This document shows positions 44,071 through 52,287 of a DNA stretch of 64,000 bases, piece after piece. The stretch spans positions 1 to 64,000 of the forward strand of contig NZ_FOUI01000008.1 in NCBI RefSeq assembly GCF_900114825.1, given 5' to 3'. The notes beneath the pieces are model-generated. The model was not told the origin of the DNA. It did no database searches and worked only from the letters and a program-made list of their open reading frames with translations. Positions within the stretch are counted from its first letter, which is position 1. Each line of letters begins with the position of its first letter. This stretch comes from Halopseudomonas yangmingensis. GTDB taxonomy: Bacteria > Pseudomonadota > Gammaproteobacteria > Pseudomonadales > Pseudomonadaceae. The position numbers and the translations under genes were made by a program.

Positions 44071-45980
44071 CAGAAGCTCGCCTCCAGTCCCAGCCAGAGG
44101 GTGCGACTCTCTTCCGCGTAGCCAAACAGATCGGACTTGTCTTCCAGACGCAGATCTGTGGCGTTGCGCACACCGGCACGCAGTATCAGCCCATGGTCAA
44201 ACCGGTAGCTGCCACCCAGATTGACCAGGTTGTACTCGGGTGCCCGTTTGAGCGCTCCGGCACTGTTCTTGAGCGTCTGGTTGCCGACATGCTCCCATTC
44301 CAGCCGGGCTTGCCAGGGCCCCTGCTGCCATTCCAGCGAGGGCATGGCGCTGAATTCCGCGCGTCCGGTCAGCTTCTCGTCAGTATCACGGTCCCTGGCA
44401 TCCAGGAAGGTCAGGCTGCTGGCCACGGCAAAACCGGCTCCCAGTTCACGCCGCAGCTGGATTTCCAGTCCGTCAATCCGGGCCCTGGAAATGTTGTCGT
44501 ACTGATAGATGGCACGCGTGCCTTCGCGGCGCAACAGGTTGGTATAGATCAGATCCTTGATCTCATTACGAAACACGGTCGCTGTATACAGGCTGCGAGC
44601 ATCGCGCCAGTCAGCACCGATTTCAAAGGATCGACTGGTCTCCGGTTTGACGTCGGCATTACCAAGGAAGCTGTGCGGCCCCTCGGCGCCGACATAATTC
44701 GGAGAGATCTGCTTCAGCGTTGGCGCGCGGAAGGCTTCGCCATAACCGCCCTTGATTACCAGTTGCGGACTGGCACGCCAGACCAGATAGGCGCGCGGGC
44801 TGGTTTCGCTACCAAAGATGCCGTGCCGGTCCAGGCGGGCTCCCAGGGTCATGGCCCAATCATCGGCCAGCAGCACTTCGTCCTGCAGATACAGCGCCTT
44901 GTGCGTAACACTGTCTGAGCCACCTTCAAGGCCAGCATTTTCCAGAAACTCATCACGCTGCTCGGCCCCCACTATCAGCGACTGACGCTCTCCCAGATCG
45001 AAGCCGACATGACCGTCCCAGACCTTGTCTCGCAGCATTTGCGGGCGAGTCGGTGCCACATTGTTGGTACGGCTGTTGCTGACGTCCAGCTCCGCTTCGC
45101 TGTAGCGCAGCTCTGAGCGCAATGCCGTCCAGTCGGCCTGCCAGGTCAACGCATCCTGTCGGCGCTCGAGGTCGTAGGTATCGAGAAAGTAGGGCTGGCC
45201 CGGCAGCCGCACATTCTGCGAATGCCGGCGGCGTTTCTCATCGGTACGCAGCACATCCAGCTGCAGCCGCTGGTTGTCCGTAGGGTTGAAGCCCAGCCGC
45301 AGCGTAGCGCTCTGACGGTCCTGCCCTTCAATATCGCTAAGCCGGGTATTTTCCGGTCGCGGTGTTGGCGAGCGACGCTGGTCTTCCACACCCAATGCCA
45401 GGTCAAATGCGCCGCCCAGCGGCCCGGCCAGATGCGCCGACATCTGATGCCCCTCTGCCGCCGCCCCCTCACCCAGGTCGCCACGCAGGCTCAGGCTGCC
45501 ATGCCACTGCGGAGCACCCTTGCGGGTAATGATGTTGATCACGCCGCCGACCGCTTCCGAGCCATACAGTGCCGACATCGGGCCACGCACCACCTCAATC
45601 CGCTCGATCTGATCCATCGCCACCCAACCATACTGGTAGTCAGAATGACCAATGGTGTCGTCCGAGGCGCTGATGCGCCGGCCATCGATCAGGATCAACG
45701 TGTGGCGGTCCTGGGCACCACGGATGCTCAGGGTCTTGCGGCCACCCACCTGGCGCCCGTTAAGGGTCAGACCGGGAATACCCCGCAGTGCCTCCAACAA
45801 ATTACTGGCGCCACGGGCGCGGATTTGTTCCGCCGTGATCACCGTCATGCTTGCCGGCGCTTCAGCCAGACTGTGGCTGGTACGTGATGCTGTCACCACG
45901 GTGGGGTTCAGTTCGGTTACTGGGGCCGCCTGGGCCGCAGAGGCCATCAGACAGGCCAGGGTCAATGCCGGCGTTCGCAT
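44070..45980 (-). CDS. TonB-dependent outer-membrane receptor
   Basis: 636 residues from ATG 45980 (GAGGA five bases before; upstream ATG 45986 and GTG 45992 are worse placed). Signal peptide (about 1-18), TonB-box-like LNPTVVTAS (about 25), plug domain (about 35-150: TVITAEQIRARGASNLLEALRGIPGLTL ... RIEVVRGPMSALYGSEAVGGVINIITRKG) and a barrel ending in LGLEASF. The overall pattern is CirA/FepA-like. No clear FRAP/NPNL haem-receptor motif was found (the YGEAFRAPTLKQISPNY region has FRAP but the partner reads differently). First gene of the CobN-like operon, with a Fur box over its promoter. Confidence 0.93.
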   Translation of the reverse strand: MRTPALTLACLMASAAQAAPVTELNPTVVTASRTSHSLAEAPASMTVITAEQIRARGASNLLEALRGIPGLTLNGRQVGGRKTLSIRGAQDRHTLILIDGRRISASDDTIGHSDYQYGWVAMDQIERIEVVRGPMSALYGSEAVGGVINIITRKGAPQWHGSLSLRGDLGEGAAAEGHQMSAHLAGPLGGAFDLALGVEDQRRSPTPRPENTRLSDIEGQDRQSATLRLGFNPTDNQRLQLDVLRTDEKRRRHSQNVRLPGQPYFLDTYDLERRQDALTWQADWTALRSELRYSEAELDVSNSRTNNVAPTRPQMLRDKVWDGHVGFDLGERQSLIVGAEQRDEFLENAGLEGGSDSVTHKALYLQDEVLLADDWAMTLGARLDRHGIFGSETSPRAYLVWRASPQLVIKGGYGEAFRAPTLKQISPNYVGAEGPHSFLGNADVKPETSRSFEIGADWRDARSLYTATVFRNEIKDLIYTNLLRREGTRAIYQYDNISRARIDGLEIQLRRELGAGFAVASSLTFLDARDRDTDEKLTGRAEFSAMPSLEWQQGPWQARLEWEHVGNQTLKNSAGALKRAPEYNLVNLGGSYRFDHGLILRAGVRNATDLRLEDKSDLFGYAEESRTLWLGLEASF

Positions 45981-46083
45981 ATACATCCTCACGATGAGTC
46001 GTTTGCGGCTGGCTTGGGCGGCGCCCTGGCTGGCGATGGGTGCGCGACAGCAAGTGTCGACACAGGTTCAATATCGGGACGGG

Positions 46084-46118
46084 ATATTAAATACAATCAT
46101 TCTCATTTGCAATGAGAA
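46084..46118 (-). promoter_or_regulatory. Fur-box-like operator over the receptor operon promoter
   Basis: Minus strand: -35 TTGCAA (46112-46107), a 17-base spacer, -10 TAATAT (46089-46084). GCAAATGAGAATGATTGTA (46110-46092) matches the 19-base Fur consensus at 13 positions by eye, and TTCTCATT/AATGAGAA (46100-46118) forms an overlapping dyad. Both cover the spacer and -35, so iron-loaded Fur would block transcription. No GTTATA-type Zur dyad is visible here. Confidence 0.7.
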
Positions 46119-46150
46119 AAAACACTCTGAATGCGTCATTTTGACGCAAC

Positions 46151-46187
46151 AAAAAACCCGCTGACGTTACCGTTCAGCGGGTTTCTT
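46151..46187 (-). terminator. Intrinsic terminator of typA
   Basis: AAACCCGCTGA (46154-46164) pairs with TCAGCGGGTTT (46174-46184). Read on the minus strand six T follow, 17-50 bases after the typA stop. It insulates the receptor operon promoter from typA transcription. Confidence 0.88.
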
Positions 46188-46200
46188 ATGGGTGCCGGAA

Positions 46201-48012
46201 TCAGCTCTTGCTAGCGCGCTTGCGCTGATTCTCGTCGAGGATCTTCTTGCGCAGGCGGATCGACTTGGGCGTCACTTCGACCAGTTCGTCGTCGGCAATA
46301 AATTCCAGCGCCTGCTCCAGGGTGAACTTGATCGGCGGCACCAGGGCGATGACTTCATCCTTGCCGGAGGCGCGCATGTTGTCGAGTTTCTTGCCCTTGG
46401 TGGGGTTAATCACCAGGTCGTTGTCGCGGGTATGAATGCCTGCCAGCTGACCTTCGTAAATATCCTGGCCCGGCTCGAGGAACAGCTTGCCACGTGCCTG
46501 CAGGGTTTCCAGCGAATAGGTCAGCGCGGTGCCGGTGGCCATCGAGACCAGTACGCCGTTCTGCCGGCTGGTCACTTCACCGGCCTTGATCGGGCCATAG
46601 TGGCTGAAAGTGCTGGTAAGGATGCCGGTGCCCGAGGTCAGGGTCAGGAAGTTGTTACGGAAGCCGATCAGGCCGCGCGCCGGAATGGTGTATTCCAGGC
46701 GGATACGACCCTTGCCGTCGGGGATCATGTTGGTCAGATCGCCCTTGCGCAGGCCCATCTGCTCCATGATCGGCCCCTGATGCTGCTCTTCGATGTCGAT
46801 GGTGACGTTTTCGTAGGGCTCCTGCTTCTCGCCGTCGACTTCGATGATCACCACTTCCGGACGGCCGACGGCCATCTCGAAGCCTTCACGGCGCATGGTT
46901 TCGATGAGTACCGACAGGTGCAGCTCACCACGACCGGAAACCTTGAACTTGTCCGGGCTGCCGGTATCTTCGACGCGCAGGGCAACGTTGTGCAGCAGCT
47001 CCTTCTCCAGACGCTCCTTGATGTTGCGGCTGGTGACAAACTTGCCTTCCTTGCCGGCGAACGGCGAGTCGTTGACCTGGAAGGTCATGCTCACGGTCGG
47101 CTGGTCAACGGTCAGGGCCGGCAGGGCTTCGACCGCACTCTGATCACACAGGGTGTCGGAGATGTACAGCTCGTCCATACCGCTGACACAGACGATATCG
47201 CCGGCTTCGGCTTCCTGCACTTCGACGCGCTGCAGACCGGAGTGACCCATGATCTTGAGGATGCGGCCGTTGCGCTTCTTGCCATCGGCGCCGATCGCGG
47301 TGACCGGCGAGTTGGCGGTGATGCGGCCACGAGCGATACGACCGATACCGATCACGCCAAGGAAGCTGTTGTAGTCAAGCTGGGAAATCTGCATCTGGAA
47401 CGGGCCATCCAGATCGACGCTGGGCGCCGGCACATGGTCGACGATGGCCTGAAACAGCGCATCCATATTGTCGTCCATGGCTTCGTGATCAAGGCCGGCA
47501 ATGCCGTTCAGGGCGCTGGCGTAGACAATCGGAAAGTCCAGCTGCTCGTCAGTGGCGCCGAGGTTGTCGAACAGGTCGAAGATCTGATCTACCACCCAGT
47601 CCGGACGAGCGCCGGGGCGGTCAATCTTGTTAATCACCACGATCGGACGCAGGCCGGCCTTGAAGGCCTTCTGGGTAACGAAGCGGGTCTGCGGCATCGG
47701 GCCGTCCTGGGCGTCAACCACCAGCAGCACCGAGTCGACCATCGACATCACGCGCTCTACTTCGCCACCAAAGTCGGCGTGGCCGGGGGTGTCAACGATG
47801 TTGATGTTGTAGCCGTTCCACTTCAGAGCGGTGTTCTTCGCCAGGATGGTAATGCCGCGTTCCTTTTCCTGGTCGTTGGAGTCCATCACCCGCTCGCCTT
47901 CGGCTTCCTTGCGGTCCAGGGTGCCCGACAATCTGAGCAGCTTGTCGACCAGCGTGGTCTTGCCGTGGTCAACGTGGGCGATAATGGCGATGTTGCGCAG
48001 ATTCTCAATCAC
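46201..48012 (-). CDS. typA: Ribosome-associated GTPase TypA/BipA
   Basis: Translational GTPase that assists 50S assembly and stress or cold growth; 603 residues. GTPase motifs: [10 protein letters not shown] (P-loop, about 11-20), [24 protein letters not shown] and SALNG. EF-G-like domains and the TypA-specific C-terminal domain follow ([42 protein letters not shown]). The length is standard. It shares orientation with thiI, 105 bases downstream of that gene. Confidence 0.98.
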   Translation of the reverse strand: MIENLRNIAIIAHVDHGKTTLVDKLLRLSGTLDRKEAEGERVMDSNDQEKERGITILAKNTALKWNGYNINIVDTPGHADFGGEVERVMSMVDSVLLVVDAQDGPMPQTRFVTQKAFKAGLRPIVVINKIDRPGARPDWVVDQIFDLFDNLGATDEQLDFPIVYASALNGIAGLDHEAMDDNMDALFQAIVDHVPAPSVDLDGPFQMQISQLDYNSFLGVIGIGRIARGRITANSPVTAIGADGKKRNGRILKIMGHSGLQRVEVQEAEAGDIVCVSGMDELYISDTLCDQSAVEALPALTVDQPTVSMTFQVNDSPFAGKEGKFVTSRNIKERLEKELLHNVALRVEDTGSPDKFKVSGRGELHLSVLIETMRREGFEMAVGRPEVVIIEVDGEKQEPYENVTIDIEEQHQGPIMEQMGLRKGDLTNMIPDGKGRIRLEYTIPARGLIGFRNNFLTLTSGTGILTSTFSHYGPIKAGEVTSRQNGVLVSMATGTALTYSLETLQARGKLFLEPGQDIYEGQLAGIHTRDNDLVINPTKGKKLDNMRASGKDEVIALVPPIKFTLEQALEFIADDELVEVTPKSIRLRKKILDENQRKRASKS

Positions 48013-48068
48013 TATGATGGTCCTGATGGCGCGGCCGACGGCCGGCGGTCTGAAAAAAGAGGTTGGGC

Positions 48069-48074
48069 ATTATA
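48069..48074 (-). promoter_or_regulatory. Probable -10 of the typA promoter
   Basis: Perfect TATAAT on the minus strand, 57 bases before the typA start. The -35 position reads poorly (CACACT-like), so an activator or a weak promoter is possible. Confidence 0.4.
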
Positions 48075-48116
48075 CAGATCAATGCGTGACAGTGTGTGTT
48101 TTTTGTGCAAGTGACG

Positions 48117-49565
48117 TCAGCCCTTGCGCAACACCCGCACATTCAGGTGCCCGCTATCCAGCAGATTTTGTGCGTGCATGCGGCTCATCAGACCACGATC
48201 ACAATACAGCAGGTACATGCGCGCCGGGTCCAGTTCGGCAAACCGGCGCGACAGCTCAAAGAACGGAATGCAGCGCACTTCAATACCTTCCAGCCGCAGG
48301 GGAGCGGCCTCCTGCTCGTCCGGGGTGCGGATGTCGAGAACGATCTGTCCGGTCAGCGGCTGCTCGACCACTTCTATGTCAGTGCCGGCTTCCAGCTGCA
48401 GATCGCGGCAGTCGGTGATGGTGACCCGTTGCAGTGCAGCCTCCAGCACGCTGAAATCAAACGCCGCTTCGGCCTCCTCGACACGCGCCACTGTGGTGCG
48501 GATTGCCGGACTGACTGAAATGATGCCGCAGTATTCGGGAATCGCCGTGCACATCTGCTCCATGCCGATGGCGCGCACGGTGTCGATGATCTCGCGCTTG
48601 CTGGTGGCGATCAGCGGGCGCAGCACCAGCCGCTCGCAGGCCTTGTCGATAACCGCCAGGTTAGGCAGCGTCTGGCTGGCCACCTGGGCAATCGCCTCGC
48701 CGGTAACCAGTGCGTCCATGTTCAGCCGCCAGGCAATGCGGTCGGCCACGCGCAGCATCATGCGCTTGAGCACCACCCCCATCTGGCTGTTGTCGACATT
48801 CTTCAGAATTTCGCCAACCACTTCCTCGAACGGCACACTGATAAAACGCAGGCGATGGCTGGCGGCATAGCGCTGCCACAGCTCATGAGCGATCTGCCGC
48901 ACGCCGATCTCATGGGCGCGCCCACCCAGATTGAAGAATACGAAGTGGGGCAGCAGGCCGCGCTGCAGCATGCGGTAGCTGGCCACGGTGGAATCGAACC
49001 CGCCGGACATCAGGCTCAGTACCGGTTCCATGGTGCCCAGCGGGAAGCCACCCATGCCCTCGTGGCGGGTCTCGATCAGAAATACCCGCTGCTCGCGAAT
49101 CTCCACATTGACCACTACCTCCGGCTGCTTCAGCGAGATGCCGGCGGCACCACAGCGCTGGCGCAACTGGCTGCCGAGGTAGGCAGCCACTTCCGGCGAG
49201 CTGAACGGGTGATCACGGCCGACACGCTTGCAACGCACGGCAAATACCTTGCCACGCACCTGCTCGCCAAACTGCGCAACACACAGCTCGGCCAGATCGT
49301 CCAGCGTGGTCAGCGGGTATTCGTGCACTTCGTGAATATGCGAGATACCGGGGGTGTTGCACAGCCGCTTGATCACCGCGGCCTGGCGCTGAGGGTCATC
49401 GCCGGTTTGCACCTCCAGGCTGTCCCATGTGCCATTCACCCGCGCCTCGGGGTCAATCGGCTGCAGTAAGGCCTTGAGATTGACCTTCAGCTGCTTGACG
49501 AAGCGCTTGCGCACCTGTGGGGTCTTGATGGTGATTTCGGAGAAGAACTTGATGATCAGTTTCAT
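48117..49565 (-). CDS. thiI: tRNA 4-thiouridine sulfurtransferase with rhodanese domain
   Basis: Makes 4-thiouridine at tRNA position 8 and supplies sulfur for thiamine thiazole; 482 residues from ATG 49565 (MKLIIKFFSEITIKTPQVRKRFVKQL). The open frame upstream to 50195 is spurious. Domains: ferredoxin-like plus THUMP (about 1-165), PP-loop adenylation domain with LMSGGFDSTVASYRML (about 182-197), and a C-terminal rhodanese domain (about 400-482) with the persulfide Cys in LLYCDRG. A perfect TATAAT lies at 49601-49596, 31 bases upstream. Confidence 0.96.
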   Translation of the reverse strand: MKLIIKFFSEITIKTPQVRKRFVKQLKVNLKALLQPIDPEARVNGTWDSLEVQTGDDPQRQAAVIKRLCNTPGISHIHEVHEYPLTTLDDLAELCVAQFGEQVRGKVFAVRCKRVGRDHPFSSPEVAAYLGSQLRQRCGAAGISLKQPEVVVNVEIREQRVFLIETRHEGMGGFPLGTMEPVLSLMSGGFDSTVASYRMLQRGLLPHFVFFNLGGRAHEIGVRQIAHELWQRYAASHRLRFISVPFEEVVGEILKNVDNSQMGVVLKRMMLRVADRIAWRLNMDALVTGEAIAQVASQTLPNLAVIDKACERLVLRPLIATSKREIIDTVRAIGMEQMCTAIPEYCGIISVSPAIRTTVARVEEAEAAFDFSVLEAALQRVTITDCRDLQLEAGTDIEVVEQPLTGQIVLDIRTPDEQEAAPLRLEGIEVRCIPFFELSRRFAELDPARMYLLYCDRGLMSRMHAQNLLDSGHLNVRVLRKG

Positions 49566-49678
49566 GGTGGGCAACGGGCTGCGCAAAAGCGGCGCATTAT
49601 AACGGCACCAGACCGGTGCTGACGAATCCCCCTGATAGCCGGCAGAGACTATGAAAAGCCGGCCGGCAGGGTATGATG

Positions 49679-49695
49679 CGCATTGATTTGGTGCA
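49679..49695 (+). promoter_or_regulatory. NtrC-like enhancer site 1 of glnA
   Basis: CGCATTGATTTGGTGCA keeps a perfect right half TGGTGCA and the GC...GC spacing of the consensus TGCACCAAAATGGTGCA, about 11 of 17 positions. It lies 107 bases before the -24 element. Confidence 0.6.
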
Positions 49696-49709
49696 CGCTG
49701 CCCACCGAC

Positions 49710-49726
49710 TGCACCATTATGGATCT
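49710..49726 (+). promoter_or_regulatory. NtrC-like enhancer site 2 of glnA
   Basis: TGCACCATTATGGATCT has a perfect left half TGCACCA and a partial right half. Its centre is 31 bases from site 1, three helical turns, suited to cooperative NtrC oligomer formation. Confidence 0.65.
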
Positions 49727-49801
49727 GTCGCACGGTTGAAGTGCCCGCCCGCAAGGCAGCCAAACCGCCAGACAGCGCTGTTTCAGGCATGCAAAACACT
49801 C

Positions 49802-49816
49802 TGGCACAGCTTTTGC
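49802..49816 (+). promoter_or_regulatory. glnAp: Sigma-54 promoter of glnA
   Basis: TGGCAC-AGCTT-TTGC is an exact -24/-12 match to the RpoN consensus. Transcription should start near 49828. With the NtrC sites upstream it indicates induction of glutamine synthetase under nitrogen limitation. Confidence 0.9.
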
Positions 49817-49908
49817 TGCTAGCACTACAAGCGGATCTGCGGACCTGTCCGCTCGATTTGAACGACGCCGGGCAGACGCCCGTCAACCGATTCCCATTGG
49901 AGGAAACC

Positions 49909-51312
49909 ATGTCGAAGACGATAGAACTGATCAAAGAGTTTGACGTGAAGTGGGTCGATCTGCGCTTCACCGACACCAAGGGCAAGCAGCAGCATGTGAC
50001 CATGCCCGCACGCGACGTCAACGAAGACTTCTTCGAAGACGGCAAGATGTTCGACGGCTCCTCCATTGCCGGCTGGAAAGGCATCGAGGCCTCCGACATG
50101 ATCCTGATGCCGGATGACAGCACCGCCGTGCTCGACCCCTTCACTGAAGAGCCGACCATCATCCTGGTCTGCGACATCATCGAACCGACCACCATGCAGG
50201 GCTATGAGCGCGACCCGCGCGGCATCGCCAGACGTGCCGAGGAGTTCCTCAAGTCCACCGGTATCGGTGACACCGTATTCGTCGGCCCGGAACCGGAATT
50301 CTTCGTGTTTGACGAAGTGAAGTTCAAGTCCGACATCTCCGGCTCGATGTTCAAGATTTTCTCCGAGCAGGCGTCCTGGAACACCGATGCCGACTTCGAA
50401 AGCGGCAACAAGGGCCACCGTCCGGGCGTCAAGGGCGGCTACTTCCCGGTGCCGCCGGTCGACCACGACCACGAAATCCGTACAGCCATGTGCAACGCCC
50501 TGGAAGAAATGGGCCTGACCGTGGAAGTCCACCACCACGAAGTGGCAACCGCCGGCCAGAACGAAATCGGCGTGCTGTTCAACACCCTGGTGAAGAAGGC
50601 CGACGAAGTACAAACGCTGAAGTACTGCGTACACAATGTTGCCGACGCCTATGGCAAGACTGCCACCTTTATGCCCAAGCCGCTGTACGGTGACAACGGT
50701 TCCGGTATGCACGTGCACATGTCGATCAGTAAGGACGGCAAGAACACCTTCGCCGGCGAAGGCTACTCCGGCCTGTCGGATACCGCACTGTACTTCATCG
50801 GCGGCATCATCAAGCACGGCAAGGCACTGAACGCCTTCACCAACCCCTCGACCAACAGCTACAAGCGTCTGGTCCCGGGCTTCGAGGCGCCGGTGATGCT
50901 GGCCTACTCGGCACGCAACCGTTCCGCGTCGATCCGCATTCCCTACGTTTCCAGCCCGAAAGCCCGCCGCATCGAGGCACGCTTCCCGGATCCGGCCGCC
51001 AACCCCTACCTGTGCTTTGCAGCACTGCTGATGGCAGGCCTGGACGGTATCCAGAACAAGATTCACCCTGGCGATCCGGCCGACAAGAACCTGTACGACC
51101 TGCCGCCGGAAGAGTCCAAGCTGATCCCGCAAGTGTGCGGCAGCCTGAAGGAAGCCCTGGAAGCCCTGGATGCGGACCGCGAGTTCCTGACCAAGGGCGG
51201 CGTGTTCACCGACGCCTTCATCGACGCCTTCATCGAGCTGAAGGCCGCCGAGGAAATCAAGGTGCGCACCTTCGTTCACCCGCTGGAATACGACCTGTAC
51301 TACAGCGTCTGA
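49909..51312 (+). CDS. glnA: Glutamine synthetase, type I
   Basis: ATP-dependent condensation of ammonia and glutamate; dodecameric GSI-beta, 467 residues from ATG 49909 (GGAGGAAACC upstream; the frame extends to 49741 without a site). Motifs: [29 protein letters not shown], the ATP-binding [17 protein letters not shown] and the glutamate-binding [10 protein letters not shown]. Tyr396 in NLYDLPPEE is the adenylylation site, so GlnE control is expected. ntrB-ntrC follow after one intervening gene, the usual nitrogen-control linkage. Confidence 0.99.
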   Translation: MSKTIELIKEFDVKWVDLRFTDTKGKQQHVTMPARDVNEDFFEDGKMFDGSSIAGWKGIEASDMILMPDDSTAVLDPFTEEPTIILVCDIIEPTTMQGYERDPRGIARRAEEFLKSTGIGDTVFVGPEPEFFVFDEVKFKSDISGSMFKIFSEQASWNTDADFESGNKGHRPGVKGGYFPVPPVDHDHEIRTAMCNALEEMGLTVEVHHHEVATAGQNEIGVLFNTLVKKADEVQTLKYCVHNVADAYGKTATFMPKPLYGDNGSGMHVHMSISKDGKNTFAGEGYSGLSDTALYFIGGIIKHGKALNAFTNPSTNSYKRLVPGFEAPVMLAYSARNRSASIRIPYVSSPKARRIEARFPDPAANPYLCFAALLMAGLDGIQNKIHPGDPADKNLYDLPPEESKLIPQVCGSLKEALEALDADREFLTKGGVFTDAFIDAFIELKAAEEIKVRTFVHPLEYDLYYSV

Positions 51313-51333
51313 CCAGGCCTGGAGCAACACCGG

Positions 51334-51361
51334 AGGGCGTCCATTCGGGCGCCCTTTTTTA
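51334..51361 (+). terminator. Intrinsic terminator of glnA
   Basis: GGGCG(T)CC pairs with GGCGCCC around ATTCG, followed by six T, 22 bases after the stop. Separates glnA from the DUF4124 gene. Confidence 0.85.
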
Positions 51362-51447
51362 TCGTCCGTCCGCAAAGGCTTGCAGAAGACTTGCCGCACC
51401 GCACCAGCGGTGTCAGTCTGGGTCGGTCAACTCTGGAGCTCCCGGCC

Positions 51448-52023
51448 ATGAAACGGATACTCATACCACTGCTGCTGTTGCTGGCTCCGCTGGCCCATGC
51501 GCAGATCTACAGCTGGACCGACGAACGCGGCAACAAGGTATTTTCCGACCAGCCCCGTGAGGGCGCCCAGGAAGTGGATGTGCGACCGCCCAACCGGTTG
51601 TCCACACCGGCTCCCGTGGCCCAGCCCGCCAGCACACGCAGCCAGACGCCGCAAAACAGCGGCCCGGCCTATCAGGCCTTGAGCATTACCTCTCCTGCCC
51701 ACGATGAAGCCGTGCGCAATAACGAAGGCCAATTGACCATCAATGCCAGTATCGACCCGCCCCTGGGTCGCGGCCACCTTCTACGGCTGGAAATGGACGG
51801 TCAGCGGGTCGGTGTGCCCGTACCCGGCAACCTGCAGAGCACGGCCAGCTTTCAGCTGAACAATATTGACCGGGGTTCCCACCAGTTCAGCGTGGTGGTG
51901 GTGAGCGCGCAAGGTGACGAGGTCCAGCGCAGCGCACCGGTTACCGTGCACCTGCAGCGCACGTCGGCACTGCAGCCCGGACGCGCCGGACAGGTACCAC
52001 CAGTCACCCGCCCCAGACCCTGA
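51448..52023 (+). CDS. Exported DUF4124-domain protein
   Basis: 191 residues from ATG 51448. A signal peptide (MKRILIPLLLLLAPLAHA) is followed by the short DUF4124 motif QIYSWTDERGNKVFSDQP (about 19-36). A Pro/Ala/Ser linker and a C-terminal Ig-like beta domain follow (about 90-175, LSITSPAHDEAVRNNEGQLTINASIDPP ... HQFSVVVVSAQGDEVQRSAPVTVHL). Function unknown; it is periplasmic or surface exposed. It regularly lies between glnA and ntrB in pseudomonads. Confidence 0.87.
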   Translation: MKRILIPLLLLLAPLAHAQIYSWTDERGNKVFSDQPREGAQEVDVRPPNRLSTPAPVAQPASTRSQTPQNSGPAYQALSITSPAHDEAVRNNEGQLTINASIDPPLGRGHLLRLEMDGQRVGVPVPGNLQSTASFQLNNIDRGSHQFSVVVVSAQGDEVQRSAPVTVHLQRTSALQPGRAGQVPPVTRPRP

Positions 52024-52068
52024 CACGCCCGCCCCACCACAGACTGCGCCGCTGCAGGGCATCAGCTG

Positions 52069-52103
52069 TGCACCAAAACCCTGCATTGCACCACAATGGT
52101 GCA
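52069..52103 (+). promoter_or_regulatory. Two adjacent NtrC sites upstream of ntrB
   Basis: 52087-52103 TGCACCACAATGGTGCA is a perfect 7-base-arm NtrC dyad. 52069-52085 TGCACCAAAACCCTGCA is a second, weaker copy one base away. They end 184 bases before the ntrB start and indicate autoregulation of ntrBC by NtrC. No sigma-54 promoter is visible between them and ntrB; AATAAT at 52129 is a possible -10. Confidence 0.8.
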
Positions 52104-52287
52104 TACTCCTCTCGCAAACGACGCTCTGAATAATCGGGACGTCGCCGATAACGCGCGCGCAAACCGTTCCGGAGCCCTTCTGTGGCGCAGGCTGGCGTGA
52201 AACTGCCGGTATCAGGCAGCCTGCCGGCAAGCACCCGGTTAGCTGGTTCGGATTTTGCATTGATAGTGCGCAACAGAGGAACCGAAC

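Larger units (their letters stand above)
49566..49908 (+). promoter_or_regulatory. thiI-glnA intergenic control region
   Basis: The 343 bases between divergent thiI and glnA contain no credible gene. They hold the thiI -10 (49596-49601), two NtrC-like sites (49679-49695 and 49710-49726) and the glnA sigma-54 promoter (49802-49816). The glnA leader RNA would be about 80 bases long with a strong TTGGAGGAAACC ribosome site. I did not find a sigma-70 glnA promoter. Confidence 0.75.

Noticed and set aside
46192-48114. 640-residue open frame antisense to typA
   Set aside because: It mirrors typA codon by codon in a GC-rich gene; translation shows no known fold and typA is fully conserved.
49741-49908. 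N-terminal extension of glutamine synthetase
   Set aside because: It would be read across the sigma-54 promoter and upstream of its start site; ATG 49909 has the strong ribosome site and family N-terminus.
49566-50195. 210-residue N-terminal extension of ThiI
   Set aside because: It runs antisense into glnA and through its promoter; MKLIIKFF at 49565 is the known ThiI start.
49825-51399. 524-residue open frame antisense to glnA
   Set aside because: Shadow of the highly biased glnA codons; no ribosome site and no recognisable domain.
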